A stretch of 64,000 nucleotides of DNA from NCBI GenBank assembly GCA_949130485.1, contig OX422194.1, positions 4,724,699 through 4,788,698 on the forward strand, read 5' to 3'. Positions 12,701-21,800 of the stretch are shown here, one piece after another (within the stretch, counting starts at the first letter, position 1; each line of letters opens with the position of its first letter). The notes below the pieces were generated by a model that searched no databases, was not told where the DNA came from, and worked only from the letters and a program-made list of their open reading frames with translations. Position numbers and translations under genes: made by a program. The DNA comes from Agelas oroides (lineage: Eukaryota; Porifera; Demospongiae; Agelasida; Agelasidae).

Positions 12701-15700
12701 TAGTGAAATTCACACCTAAGTTACTGGTCTTCTGCCCACAGTCTGAAACCCTTGTAGAAGTGAAGTTCGTGATACATAGCAGTCACCATAGCAACAGCTA
12801 AAGTGGGACATTTGTGGGCTAACTGTTTTCCTGGCAGTTGTCTTTAACATGCTTTCTTGTCACAAAATAAACTGGCTGTGACAACTGAGAGGCGTCATTC
12901 ACTCTAAATTGGATCAACCCAGCTCTGGCTTGGCCTAAGTTTGATCCACCCATTAATTTGCAGAACAAAATTTCTTGGGCTAGATTTTATCATGCATTTT
13001 ATTAGAATAGGGTGCTGTGTCCCAGCTACATCTCTAAGAAAAGTGCAATTCCATCCTTAAGCCTTAATTTGCATGGGATAGTTAGAAACCAAGTTCAGTT
13101 TGAACAAGCCTTTATGGTCAGTTTGTTGTTGACTAGTTCATGTTTAGGAAAATTAAAGCTGTTTCAGTGTTGTTTGTCTCCTTCTAGTATACATGAAGTT
13201 TTAAACTGTTCTGACAAGCAGCAAACAATACATTTTCATGAGAATAAGACATGTTTAAAAGCACTTGTGTTGGATAACATTACTTTTTCTGGCCAGTCAA
13301 CTCCAGCGTCACTTTCTTTTCAGCCCTTGGGTTTGTGTTGAATAACACAGCTATCCCTGAGCATGGCATTGTCACTCTGGACAATATTGGAATTGATGGA
13401 GCAGCTCTACGCTGTATGACAGACAACACACAATGTTGCTCAATTTTTCAAACACGAGGTGTCAGTGGTGTTGGACAGTGGTACTTTCCAAATGAAACTG
13501 CAGTACCAAATCCAGATGCACTTTCACGTGAAACTGGAATGACTGTGCAACCTGCAGATCTGCCACTCTATAGAACAAGAAATGACAGGGTTGTACTGCT
13601 ACATCACAATTTTGGTGGGGTGAATGGAATATATCGTTGTGAGGTACCCGATGCAAGTGGTGTCACACAAAATCTGTACATTGGAATCTTCACTGCAAAT
13701 CTTGGTAAGGCTGCAATATTCCGGTTGTTAGCATCCACCAAAAGAGTAACTATTGTGTTGAGTATATTTAGAGTGAATGAAAATGCATACCTTTCCATGA
13801 ATATCATTAGTGGTAGTGGTAAATCTGACCTTAGCTATCCACCCACATTCTTTGATCATGAATATAAATAGCTCACTATATCTTATCTGTAGTTAGTGTA
13901 CATATTTACATATACCTCATGTACAGGCACACCCACTGTAACCAGCCTGACATTTAATGATGCCATCAAGACCCTCACCTGCATTTCCACTAGTGGACCT
14001 GCTAGCTACATCATCTGGGAAAGAGCTGGTACTACATTGACTGTTGATGGAATAACATACCGCCAGACACAGACGGTGATTAATGCCACCACAGCAACTT
14101 ACCAGAATATACTCACTATTGCTCAGTCTGTGTCCAGTATCTATGGTGTATATAGGTGCACGGTAGGGAATGCTAGGGGGACATCCAGTGCACTCGAAGT
14201 TAGAGGTGAGTGCACAGATTATGTGAACAGCTTTCACAATTTCAGAATGGATATAGAAGCACTAAAGTTAACGATCTTGTAATTTGTTGTAGCATGCATG
14301 AAAGTTTCATGCAGATTTAATAGCATTCCATTTACCATTGTTGAGAGTGATTGTGTATGATCTTAGCTTCAAAGGCCAAGTGTTTCCGAGCGATAACCAT
14401 TCCCACACTATTAACTTGCAGCCAACTTCATGTGGAGCTATTTTGTCTTTCTTTGCAGTGTCTGCGCTGCAGCTGTCGGTCTCTTTGGGACAAAATCCAA
14501 CACTTGGACAGCAGTACACTCTGACATGTAATGTCAGTGCTACCTTAGGTACTCCCACTGTGCAGTGGGTGGGGCCTGGCAGCTCTGCCCCCATTGCTAC
14601 TGGTGGAGACCTCACTGTGAGCAGTACACCACCCTACACCCTCACCATCAACCCACTACGCCAGTCCCATGCTGGACAGTACACCTGCCAGGCCAGGGCT
14701 CAAAACGTTACAAACACTGCTTTAGTATCACTAGTAGTTGATGGTACGACTGTAGCTACATACTAAAGTTTATATCATTTGAAGTTCATGCAAACTCTAA
14801 GAACTTGACCGTATATACCTAGATGTGTCACTGACACTAGCAATCCATGTAACCATAATCAAAAAGAAAGTTGGAAATCAGCCGAGTGACAGGATATGAG
14901 ATGTATATGTTATTGTTTCACATAGAAAATACATAGTACTCCAACAGTTTATTACAGTAAGAGTGTGCAACTCCCATATGATTTCTATATCCGCCATCTG
15001 GATAGGATGACGTAGGCAATCAGCAGTGAATATGCTTAGCTGTGAAAACACAGCAGCAAAGAGGCGCTTTAGCTACAATGTTCACATAGCTAATGTACAC
15101 TAGAACCTAAAGTGACTTCATGCTAAGTACCTGCTAAGCATATTCACTGCTGATTGCCTAAGTCATCCTACCCAGACAGTGGGTATAGAAACCATATGGG
15201 AGTTGCACACCCTTACTACTCTAAACTCTAAGTACTATATACTGTACACACTTCTCTACTCAGTTTCTGAAATCTCAGTGGTGATCACTTACAGTGGTGT
15301 ACCTACAGTTGGACAAAGCTATTCCCTCACCTGTTCTGTATCTGGAGCAGACTACCTCAATCCCAACATTGTCTACCAATGGTTTGAAACTGGTGATCCT
15401 GGAGTGGTGCTGGCAAGGTCAGCCAACCTTCAGCTACCTCCTTTGCAACTAACTGAAGATTCACATTATACTTGCCAAGCCACAATCAGTTCTCCGTATC
15501 TCACTGAGGATCTGACCTTCAACCAAACACTGGATGTGACTATCCCTAGTAAGTTACACCATGACTTATGAGTATTTTATCAGTGGTACCACTTCTTGCA
15601 TAATGATGTTGCTATGTTCTCTCTCTTCTTTAGTTCCTGGTCCACCACAGAACTTTACCATCAGGGTGATTTCATCCCAAACACTCGGTTTTTCATGGAA

Positions 15701-17650
15701 GCCCCCATCTGTAACAAATGGTGTTGTGCTTGGATACATAGTGGCTTGTCGGTCTACCATATCAGGCATACCATTACCTGCATTCCCACTAGTAGTGAAT
15801 GTAACTGAAATGGAGGCGTCACAGCCTCAGAATGGTTCACTGACAGATTTTTTCCCTGGCATTCCATACAACTGTAGTATTTCAGCTTTGAATGTGGCTG
15901 GCAATGGACTTCCTGCTTACGCAGTTGTTACAACCACAGAGATATGTAAGCCAGCTTATCAATCTCAACTGAGAGCTAATCCTTGGTTTGTAATGCATAT
16001 AGTGTTCTGTGCTGAAGCATAGGTTGACAGGATGTTGTAAATTACCAACAACCTCTGCAATACTTTTACGCACATGTATGCAGCTCCTACTGGTTCCCCA
16101 GAAGAGTTCACAGTCGCCCAACGTAGAGCAAGAAATGTTACATTCTCGTGGTCCCCTCCTGCTCCTACCCTGCGTAATGGGGTGATCACTGGCTACTTCC
16201 TCTCCTGTGTCCCTGAGGCTGGTGGGGGGAACAGCATTTCCATGCAGTATACAGCAACAGGTACCTTCACACTGGAAGGGTTCACACCAGCTACCTCCTA
16301 CAATTGCTCTATCTCTGCCAGCAACAGTCAGGGACCTGGACCAGTTGCACATGTGGATGTTACAACATTGGATGATGGTCAGTACATGATGCTGATGGGT
16401 TACTGAGTAATGGTTACCAGTTTTTGTTTTCCAACCATGTAGTAATGCTCTTTCAGTTGCGTCTGAGTCGCGTTCCCACTTGTGTGGACTGGGTGGTGAG
16501 TGTTGATACTAAATATTATTGGAGAAAGCCTGAACAAGCACCACACTGTGTGTAGTCTATCTTCTCCATTTATCTGTAATTCTGTGTGTACATGTTATGA
16601 ACTGAATAATGCTAAATGTAGCTGCCGTTTCTGCTGTGAACACCTGTGCATATTTTACACTGAATGCCTTGGGAACTACATGAAATATGTAATTCATGCT
16701 ATTGTTGTTCTTAAAATAGCAGCAAACTTCACATGCGTCTGCCTGACTTTAAATTGCTATACCTATAGTATCAATGTTAAGAACTAGGTACACAAACCTA
16801 AACACAAATTAGTTGGTGATAGCAACTCTGCAACAAATATACCCTCTTAGCTTGCTCAGGCTCCCTCCACAATTAATGCCTGTTCAAGCATGTTGATAAT
16901 GAATCCTTGTGTGCTTTCAGACCGTTACTGCAGATGCCAAACTAAATGACATCATTGGTGCCGTAGTTCAGAATACAGAGTTGGCCTGTCAATGTACACT
17001 CAGTGCTGAACGCATCACAGAAGGTGCCTTTCAGTGTTTTGAAAACTCTGAGCAACAGGTGACATTTAGAGCAAGGTTACATGGAACAGCCCAAGTGACC
17101 AGCTCACAGCTATTAACATATATTGAGCAGTGGAGGGCTGGGGGTGTGACAATTGCTGTCCAAGGTGTTCGCCTGAGTGTGGACAGTGGTTGCGTAGTTG
17201 CTATTTCAACCTTCAGTGACCTTGAATGTGGGGTTCCATCATCAGTAAATGCAGCTATTATAGGATCAGTGGTGGCAGTGGCTGTGCTGTTGATTGTGGT
17301 AGCAGCAATTGTTATTGTAGTGGTGATTTTCCTGAAAAGGCATCAAGCAAAACACTCATTACAGAAACATACCGGGTGAGTTGTCCATGTGTATTTACAT
17401 ACAGTTGTGATTGATTTGGCAATATGTGGTTTTTAAATGTAGGGAAGACCAACCAGTGGTCATGCAATGGAGTAACATTTCTGAGCCAGAAATGCCAGGT
17501 ATCACTACCACAGAGCCAGACTGGAAGATGGGGCCTGGGGAAGCACCAAGTGACTATGAATTGCCTATGACACAATGTGCTGCATATGGTCAGGGCTTTA
17601 ACCCTGGAGACAGAATAGAAGATGCTGTGTATGAAAAAGTTGATGTGTAA
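6698..17650 (+). CDS. Gene A: Ig/FN3 single-pass membrane receptor (11 exons)
   Basis: Predicted type I membrane receptor. Exons: 6698-6773, 9558-9893, 12203-12481, 13324-13704, 13927-14205, 14459-14743, 15264-15548, 15634-15945, 16084-16377, 16934-17375, 17443-17650. All have AG/GT borders; introns are phase 1 except the last, which is phase 2. The exons total 3177 nt, exactly 1058 codons plus stop, which supports the model. Domain order: signal peptide, IgV-like, Ig, IgV-like, Ig, Ig, Ig, FN3, FN3, cysteine-containing juxtamembrane domain, transmembrane helix, short tail of about 75 residues with tyrosines. No kinase or phosphatase domain is present. Extracellular adhesion or recognition with cytoplasmic signalling is inferred from architecture alone. 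A 39-nt phase-1 micro-exon at 16457-16495 may also be used. The gene is convergent with gene B, which shares its IgV/Ig cassette. Confidence 0.75.
6774..9557 (+). other. Gene A intron 1
   Basis: 2.8 kb without a recognisable exon or protein domain. A stretch at about 9345-9420 is a dispersed repeat that recurs inverted at 18953-19033. The remaining open frames are short and featureless. Confidence 0.6.
9345..9420 (-). repeat. Dispersed repeat, copy 1
   Basis: The reverse complement matches 18953-19033: both contain GCACGAACAATCAA, AAAATAGG and GATGTTATG[CT]AAAGTCACCC followed by ACTG[CT]GCAGGAT. The copies lie in opposite orientation in the introns of genes A and B. Family unknown. Confidence 0.65.
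9558..9893 (+). CDS. Gene A exon 2: IgV-like domain 1
   Basis: 336 nt, phase 1-1. Hallmarks: NNSVVTITDIG, an ALLC cysteine followed eight residues later by a CC pair, WYFPNGSAV, YYRTR, then GVFHCDILDASG and YVGIYTATTG. The two cysteines of the Ig fold are ALLC and FHC; the CC pair is an extra feature shared with four other exons in this window. It has the same exon length as the gene B exon at 58579-58914. Confidence 0.8.
11490..11640 (+). repeat. Dispersed repeat shared with 60876-61060
   Basis: Shared landmarks are CTGTGTACTGTAGC, GCCGAACTATAGC, CTCTGTAGCAACTGGTTGTT and CAAGTTTGTGACA, in the same order and orientation at both places. Probably an old transposon fragment. Confidence 0.65.
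11646..12005. mobile_element. MITE-like element with AATAG[AT]C-type inverted ends
   Basis: Left end reads TTTGAATAGACACCACCCTC; the right end carries GCCGCCCTCGAATA near 11950. The interior resembles 33756-34034 on the opposite strand, including CTGAGAGAC and TCCAGC landmarks. I interpret both as copies of one non-autonomous DNA transposon; no transposase is seen. Confidence 0.6.
12203..12481 (+). CDS. Gene A exon 3: Ig domain
   Basis: 279 nt, phase 1-1. Shows the LICTSTGGPATNVTW B-C strand pattern, RQTQTVINA, and YGVYRCTVGNARG with the second cysteine. Closely similar to exon 5 (same length, identical blocks), so exons 2-3 and 4-5 are a duplicated two-domain cassette. Confidence 0.82.
12482..13323 (+). 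other. Gene A intron 3
   Basis: 842 bp, AT-rich. Nothing coding is recognised; an open frame at 13012-13341 is intronic and has no domain. Confidence 0.6.
13324..13704 (+). CDS. Gene A exon 4: IgV-like domain 2
   Basis: 381 nt, phase 1-1. Contains ALRCMTDNTQCC, GQWYFPNETAV, LYRTRNDRVVLLHH, GIYRCEVPDASG and LYIGIFTANLG. It is longer than exon 2 by about 15 residues between the FPN motif and YRTR. Closest local relatives are the gene B exons at 35747, 45797 and 58579. Confidence 0.82.
13927..14205 (+). CDS. Gene A exon 5: Ig domain
   Basis: 279 nt, phase 1-1. Contains TPTVTSLTFN, LTCISTSGPAS, RQTQTVINATTATYQ and YRCTVGNARGTSS. The pattern VTS-TFN / TCIST / QTQ-V-N-TT-TYQ / CTV-NARG-SS is shared with the gene B exons at 34474 and 44517, so the cassette is common to both genes. 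Confidence 0.83.
14459..14743 (+). CDS. Gene A exon 6: Ig domain
   Basis: 285 nt, phase 1-1. Shows YTLTCNVSATLG, VQWVGPG and HAGQYTCQARAQN, a standard Ig pattern with both cysteines and the core tryptophan. Confidence 0.82.
14956..15217. mobile_element. Intronic MITE with ~85-bp inverted arms
   Basis: Arms at about 14956-15040 and 15133-15217 are near-perfect inverted repeats (ends AGTAAGAGTGTGCAACTCCC; inner GGCAATCAGCAGTGAATATG). The whole 262-bp element lies inside the intron between exons 6 and 7 and carries no coding sequence. Confidence 0.85.
15264..15548 (+). CDS. Gene A exon 7: Ig domain
   Basis: 285 nt, phase 1-1. Shows YSLTCSVSGAD, VYQWFETGD and EDSHYTCQATISS. Related to exon 6 in length and pattern. 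Confidence 0.82.
15634..15945 (+). CDS. Gene A exon 8: fibronectin type III domain 1
   Basis: 312 nt, phase 1-1. FN3 signature PGPPQNFTIRV, LGFSWKPPSVTNGVVLGYIV, PGIPYNCSISALNVAGNG. Potential N-glycosylation sites are present (NFT, NVT, NGS, NCS). Confidence 0.85.
16084..16377 (+). CDS. Gene A exon 9: fibronectin type III domain 2
   Basis: 294 nt, phase 1-1. FN3 signature GSPEEFTVAQ, VTFSWSPPAPTLRNGVITGY and ATSYNCSISASNSQGPGP. Donor is GATG|GTCAGT. Confidence 0.85.
16457..16495 (+). CDS. Possible 39-nt micro-exon of gene A
   Basis: A CTTTCAG acceptor and a GTGAGT donor bracket 39 nt that are phase 1-1 and would add VASESRSHLCGLG. Including or skipping it keeps the frame. Only transcript data can decide. 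Confidence 0.25.
16934..17375 (+). CDS. Gene A exon 10: juxtamembrane domain and transmembrane helix
   Basis: 442 nt, phase 1 to phase 2. Begins DAKLNDIIGAVVQNTELACQ; contains four cysteines before the membrane (CQC, QCF), then VTFRARLHGTAQ, IEQWRAGG, SVDSGC and FSDLEC. The membrane helix is AAIIGSVVAVAVLLIVVAAI and the following isoleucine/valine run, with stop-transfer basic residues KRHQAK. I chose the acceptor at 16933 (ACTGCAG) because it is phase 1; the upstream TTTCAG at 16920 would need phase 0. The extracellular part is a compact domain I cannot name with confidence; it may be SEA-like. Confidence 0.72.
17443..17650 (+). CDS. Gene A exon 11: cytoplasmic tail
   Basis: 208 nt, phase 2, ends in TAA at 17648-17650. 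The tail is acidic and proline-containing, with four tyrosines in the last 30 or so residues, in SDYELPM, AAYGQGF and DAVYEKVDV contexts. YELP and YEKV are plausible SH2-docking motifs. No catalytic domain is present. Confidence 0.75.
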
Positions 17651-18479
17651 TGGTGTTACAAACTGCTGTGTATGTTTTTTTTTTGTAAGAGTGTTATTGT
17701 TATCATGAGGATAGGATTATATGTTTTGTTTTGCTATGTAGATTTGCCTATTGTTTTCTGAACTACTGAAATGTGAACACATCAAGTGAAAGTGGAACCT
17801 TAGTCACTTTTAATTTATCACATTAAAGACATATGTTTTGATAAAATGTGACTAAGGTCTGAATTTTGTTTTGTTCCTAGACCTCATCTGGCATGTATAT
17901 TACTTCCAGTATAACGCACTTGATACTAGCAATCTGCACAGGGGTTGGTTTGGGTCTGGGACTGAGACTAGTCTAAATTCTACTTGATGCAGTCGCAAAC
18001 GGCAGTACTGCAAGAGAGCTCACCTCCACCAGATGCAGAGCAATATAGATATCCAGCTAGGTCAGGCTGTTCAGACTTAGCTGAGATTGTGCCAAGAAAA
18101 ATGTTTTGGCAATGTCTGTGGTTTCAATAATACAGTATTACTGGTCTAATTCCTCTAAAATTGCCTCCCCTTGTACCCTTTATCCTTGAAATTGTGTTCT
18201 ACAGGTGGAATAATGATTTGCAGTGTGCAATGCATAAAACTGATATTTTAAGGCCCTCACATTCCTAAGCCACAGAGGTGTTGTAATCAGCTGTCCAATA
18301 AGATTGTATAAGTTCAATGTTGAAAGTTGCAAAAAAATTATTAGTATCCAACTATCTCTTAAACAGCCATTGAACAAAAACATAATTATGCAGACGCACT
18401 CTAGCCAATAAGCTGCTATCAACAGTAGTCAAGTGAATAGGTGCTAATAGTCAAGTGAATAGGTGCTAATAAACAAGTA
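17651..18479. other. Convergent intergenic region
   Basis: 829 bp separating the two 3' ends. It holds an ATTAAA (17822-17827) that may serve as the gene A polyadenylation signal, a hairpin around it, and a 22-bp direct repeat (AGTCAAGTGAATAGGTGCTAAT type) twice at about 18427-18470, just beyond the gene B stop. Confidence 0.5.
17798..17857. repeat. Inverted repeat around the putative gene A poly(A) signal
   Basis: CCTTAGTCAC at 17798-17807 pairs perfectly with GTGACTAAGG at 17848-17857, with further imperfect pairing inward. ATTAAA lies in the loop region. It could be a tiny MITE or a 3'-end RNA structure. Confidence 0.55.
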
Positions 18480-18808
18480 TCAGTTGCATTGGGAAACGTC
18501 AAAACGACTAAACTGGTAGCCACTCTCACTAAACAGTTCTGGTACTATGTAATCTTTGTAGGAAGATCCATCAAGTACACGATCATTAGGGTCTTGAATT
18601 TCTCTGTCAGCTCCACCTTGCCTGTCACCCACATAAAGGCAAGGTCCTTTCTCAGACTCCCAAGTATAGTCAAAAATGAACCCTGTGAAGGAAGCCACCT
18701 TGTTAGTGCCTGGCCGGGTAACGTTCACCACGTAATAAACTTCAGAAGTGTTCCAGCCTATTTCCCCAGTGTATGCTGACACCCTTATGGGAACATTCCA
18801 AAACTGGC
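18480..18808 (-). CDS. Gene B last exon: ITIH C-terminal-like domain, second half
   Basis: Phase 1 start, TGA stop. The exon junction creates HGLLG-QFWNVPIRV, and near the end it reads VLDGSSYKDYIVPELFSESG. From memory, inter-alpha-trypsin inhibitor heavy chains end with an HGLLGQF block and a final [IL]DG.Y.DYIVP motif, in the same order and spacing class. No transmembrane or GPI tail is seen; the protein ends DVSQCN. Confidence 0.72.
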
Positions 18809-21800
18809 CTGCAGAGAAAGAATAGTTATGCAAATTTTGAGACATTGCCTACCTACTTCACTTGAGTATTATGGCATGTTATCATTAAAGAATGAATAAC
18901 AAACTTTGCATTTTGTGTAATGAACAAAATGGGCAGTGACAAAACAAAAAATGAATGCACGAACAATCAATGAACCACATCTCCCTAAAAAATAGGCCTA
19001 GATGTTATGTAAAGTCACCCACTGTGCAGGATGTGTTTAAGCCAATACCAGGCCTCATCAGCTGTGCTGGGGTGACTGGGAGATGGGGACTGCTATCTCA
19101 TGCACAAAATGCAGTCAAGACATTCAACCATTGATAGGGGTGCATACAATCTGTATGAGTAGTGCTAACATTTACTACATTTAGATACTGGACTAAGGGG
19201 ACCTCACTCAGGATGCTATATTAGGTGATGGAGAGAGCAATGCACCAAATCCACCTTACCCAGAAGACCATGAGCATTTCTATGTCCAAAGTTCAGCCCT
19301 CTCATAACTGCTATCTTAATCATCTCGGCAGTAATCTTCCCACCATTGACGTGATCATCTACGGTGTTGTTCTGACAAAAGACCCAAATCACCAGGCTGA
19401 GATCGTTACAGTTTGGGACAGCCACCCTCACACGCCGGGGATATTGCCTCACTCGAATACCTCTATAGTTGTAGCGGACAGTCTGATTAAGAGGCCTGCC
19501 ATCAATCATGGCAGAGCAGCCATTGAGGTCAACAGAGATGTTCCTGCAGTGTCTCTCACCACCAGACTCTACAGCCCGTATGCCAACTCTGTCAATTACA
19601 TTTAGATGAGCAGTTATATCGATGTAGTGTGCATTTACAGAAGCACAGTCATCTGTCACAAAGTTGAAATATTCTCTGGGTCGACCATGAATCTCGTAGC
19701 AGAGTGACAATCTCTCCGCACCAAGCTGGGCTAGATCTGACTCTTGAACCAGAACAGGGACAGTTAGTAGAGGGTCACCAATCACAGTGTCGTTCACCTC
19801 AATAGCTGCATCTAGTGTTATAAGAGTAAACAACAGTCATTAGCGCTAACCCTACACACTAAACTATAGCAAACTAAATGGACAGCTAACTAGTAGGAGG
19901 AATATGGTATCTGTACCTGTTCTATACATAACTTGAACTACTTATGTACCATCAATAAACACTGTTGCTGTAGCAGGAATCCCAGTCTGAACTTGAGAAA
20001 GGTTGGCAGGCAGTTGTATGGAAATGTTGAAATGTTCCTGTCTCTCTCTTATGGAATCAGGAAGGATTGTGATTGATATGCATTGCTGTGCATCAACTTG
20101 TCTTCCCAGAGTTACTGGAAAACTTCCACCAATGTAGTCCTCACCATCTACACAGTGAAAAGGATATGACTGTACTCATGCCCACTGGCACAGTTAGATA
20201 GTAAATATTAAATTAAAATGTTTATCATAGTTCCGCCTAGAAATGGTTTGCTAAAAAACTTTAATCAATCAATCTACATAACTGTCCAAAGGTTTCTAAA
20301 GAGCGTACTTCCCATAGAACAGAGTGTCTAACTCATCTAGAGTATAGCAACAATAACCATTGGACACACTTCCAGTCCATTTATTGGTGACCTGCCACCT
20401 GTTTGGTTGCTGGGCTGCTGTGAATTTGAAGCTTCAGTTCACACCCGAAAACAACTTGAACAGAACAGATATCAAGCTCCACTTTTCGCTAATTAATACT
20501 ATCCTTGGTTACTGTTGCTACCATTCGATAGATAATAGAGTCGTATGACTCTATTATCTATGACCATAGTAAATGTATATAGAGGGAAAGCATCTATCAC
20601 AGATACATCTATCATAGATGCTTTTCCTCAAGTCTCCATGATATTTAGTTACCTAATCAAATTTCACTATTCTTGGTAGCTATACTCTAAGGTGTGCACT
20701 ATGCAGGCTATGCTCACCCAGTGCACTGCCGTTGATTGTGAACACCAACACAGAAAACTCCACACCAGTCTCTAAGTCTTTCGTGAGGCACACAGTGGCA
20801 GGACCACTGTTCTCATTGATGGTGTACTCTGGCTGCACAAACCGCACATTCACAACTGTACAGCACAAGGTCATAAAATAAACAGATTATTTGTAGGTTT
20901 ACAATACACTTTACGCTACAGTATATGCGTATACCTCTCTAATGCAATTTGATCAATGAGTGTAAATAGATACATTAGTGCAACCGTGGAAAACTTTATT
21001 GGTCTAGTTGGGATTTATGTGTGAAGTGAAACATGGAGCTTATAGAAGTTCATGATATCCTAGTGATTCAAATCCAATACCAGAGATGGGGTCCGGACTC
21101 GGATTTTCAGCAACAATGATGGTGGTTGTGCTGGTGGCAAGCGCCACATTTTGTCCTTCGGTTCTCAGTCCTAAGCTGAATGCCTCTGTTTCGAGTGCAA
21201 TTGGATCAACTACAGCTGTCAAGTTCACACACTGTTGTCTCACAGTTGAAGAGAAAGTTAACTCCTCATTGATAGGAATGTAGTCATCGTTGGCTGCATG
21301 ACAGACAGACAGGTGAAATGAGAGATACCGCAATTATTCTACTACTACTACTATGATTCAGTTTAACATAAAAAATTCAATTCCAGGAATTTGTCATGAA
21401 TCCAATTCTAAGTAAGCCGGAGTCTTAATTTATTCACGCTAATCCAATTTAGCATAAGAAAATGACTGAAGCCAACCTTTGTGGCCTTCCTACCAGTCCA
21501 AGCTATGCTTGGTGCAGCCTTCATAGGTCACAGATTTCAATGCACACAATTCGAGGAAAAAACAGCTGTACACTTACCTAGGCAGCAAAGAATGCTTGGG
21601 ACTGCCTTTATTGGTTGTAGAGTTTGACAAGGTACAAACGCAATTCAAGGGAAAGACAGCTATACACTATAGGTAGCTTAGAATAGACTCCAGACCCTAC
21701 GTCAAACTAGCGAAAGGACACTTGGCATATTGCCTTCATCAGTTACAGAGTTCAATAAGGTCTGTACACAATTCTAGGAAAACAGGCTTGCGAAAAAACA

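Noticed and set aside
16500-16787. Cysteine-rich 95-codon + frame between FN3 and juxtamembrane exons of gene A
   Set aside because: No suitable phase-1 acceptor/donor pair with this frame and no recognisable domain.
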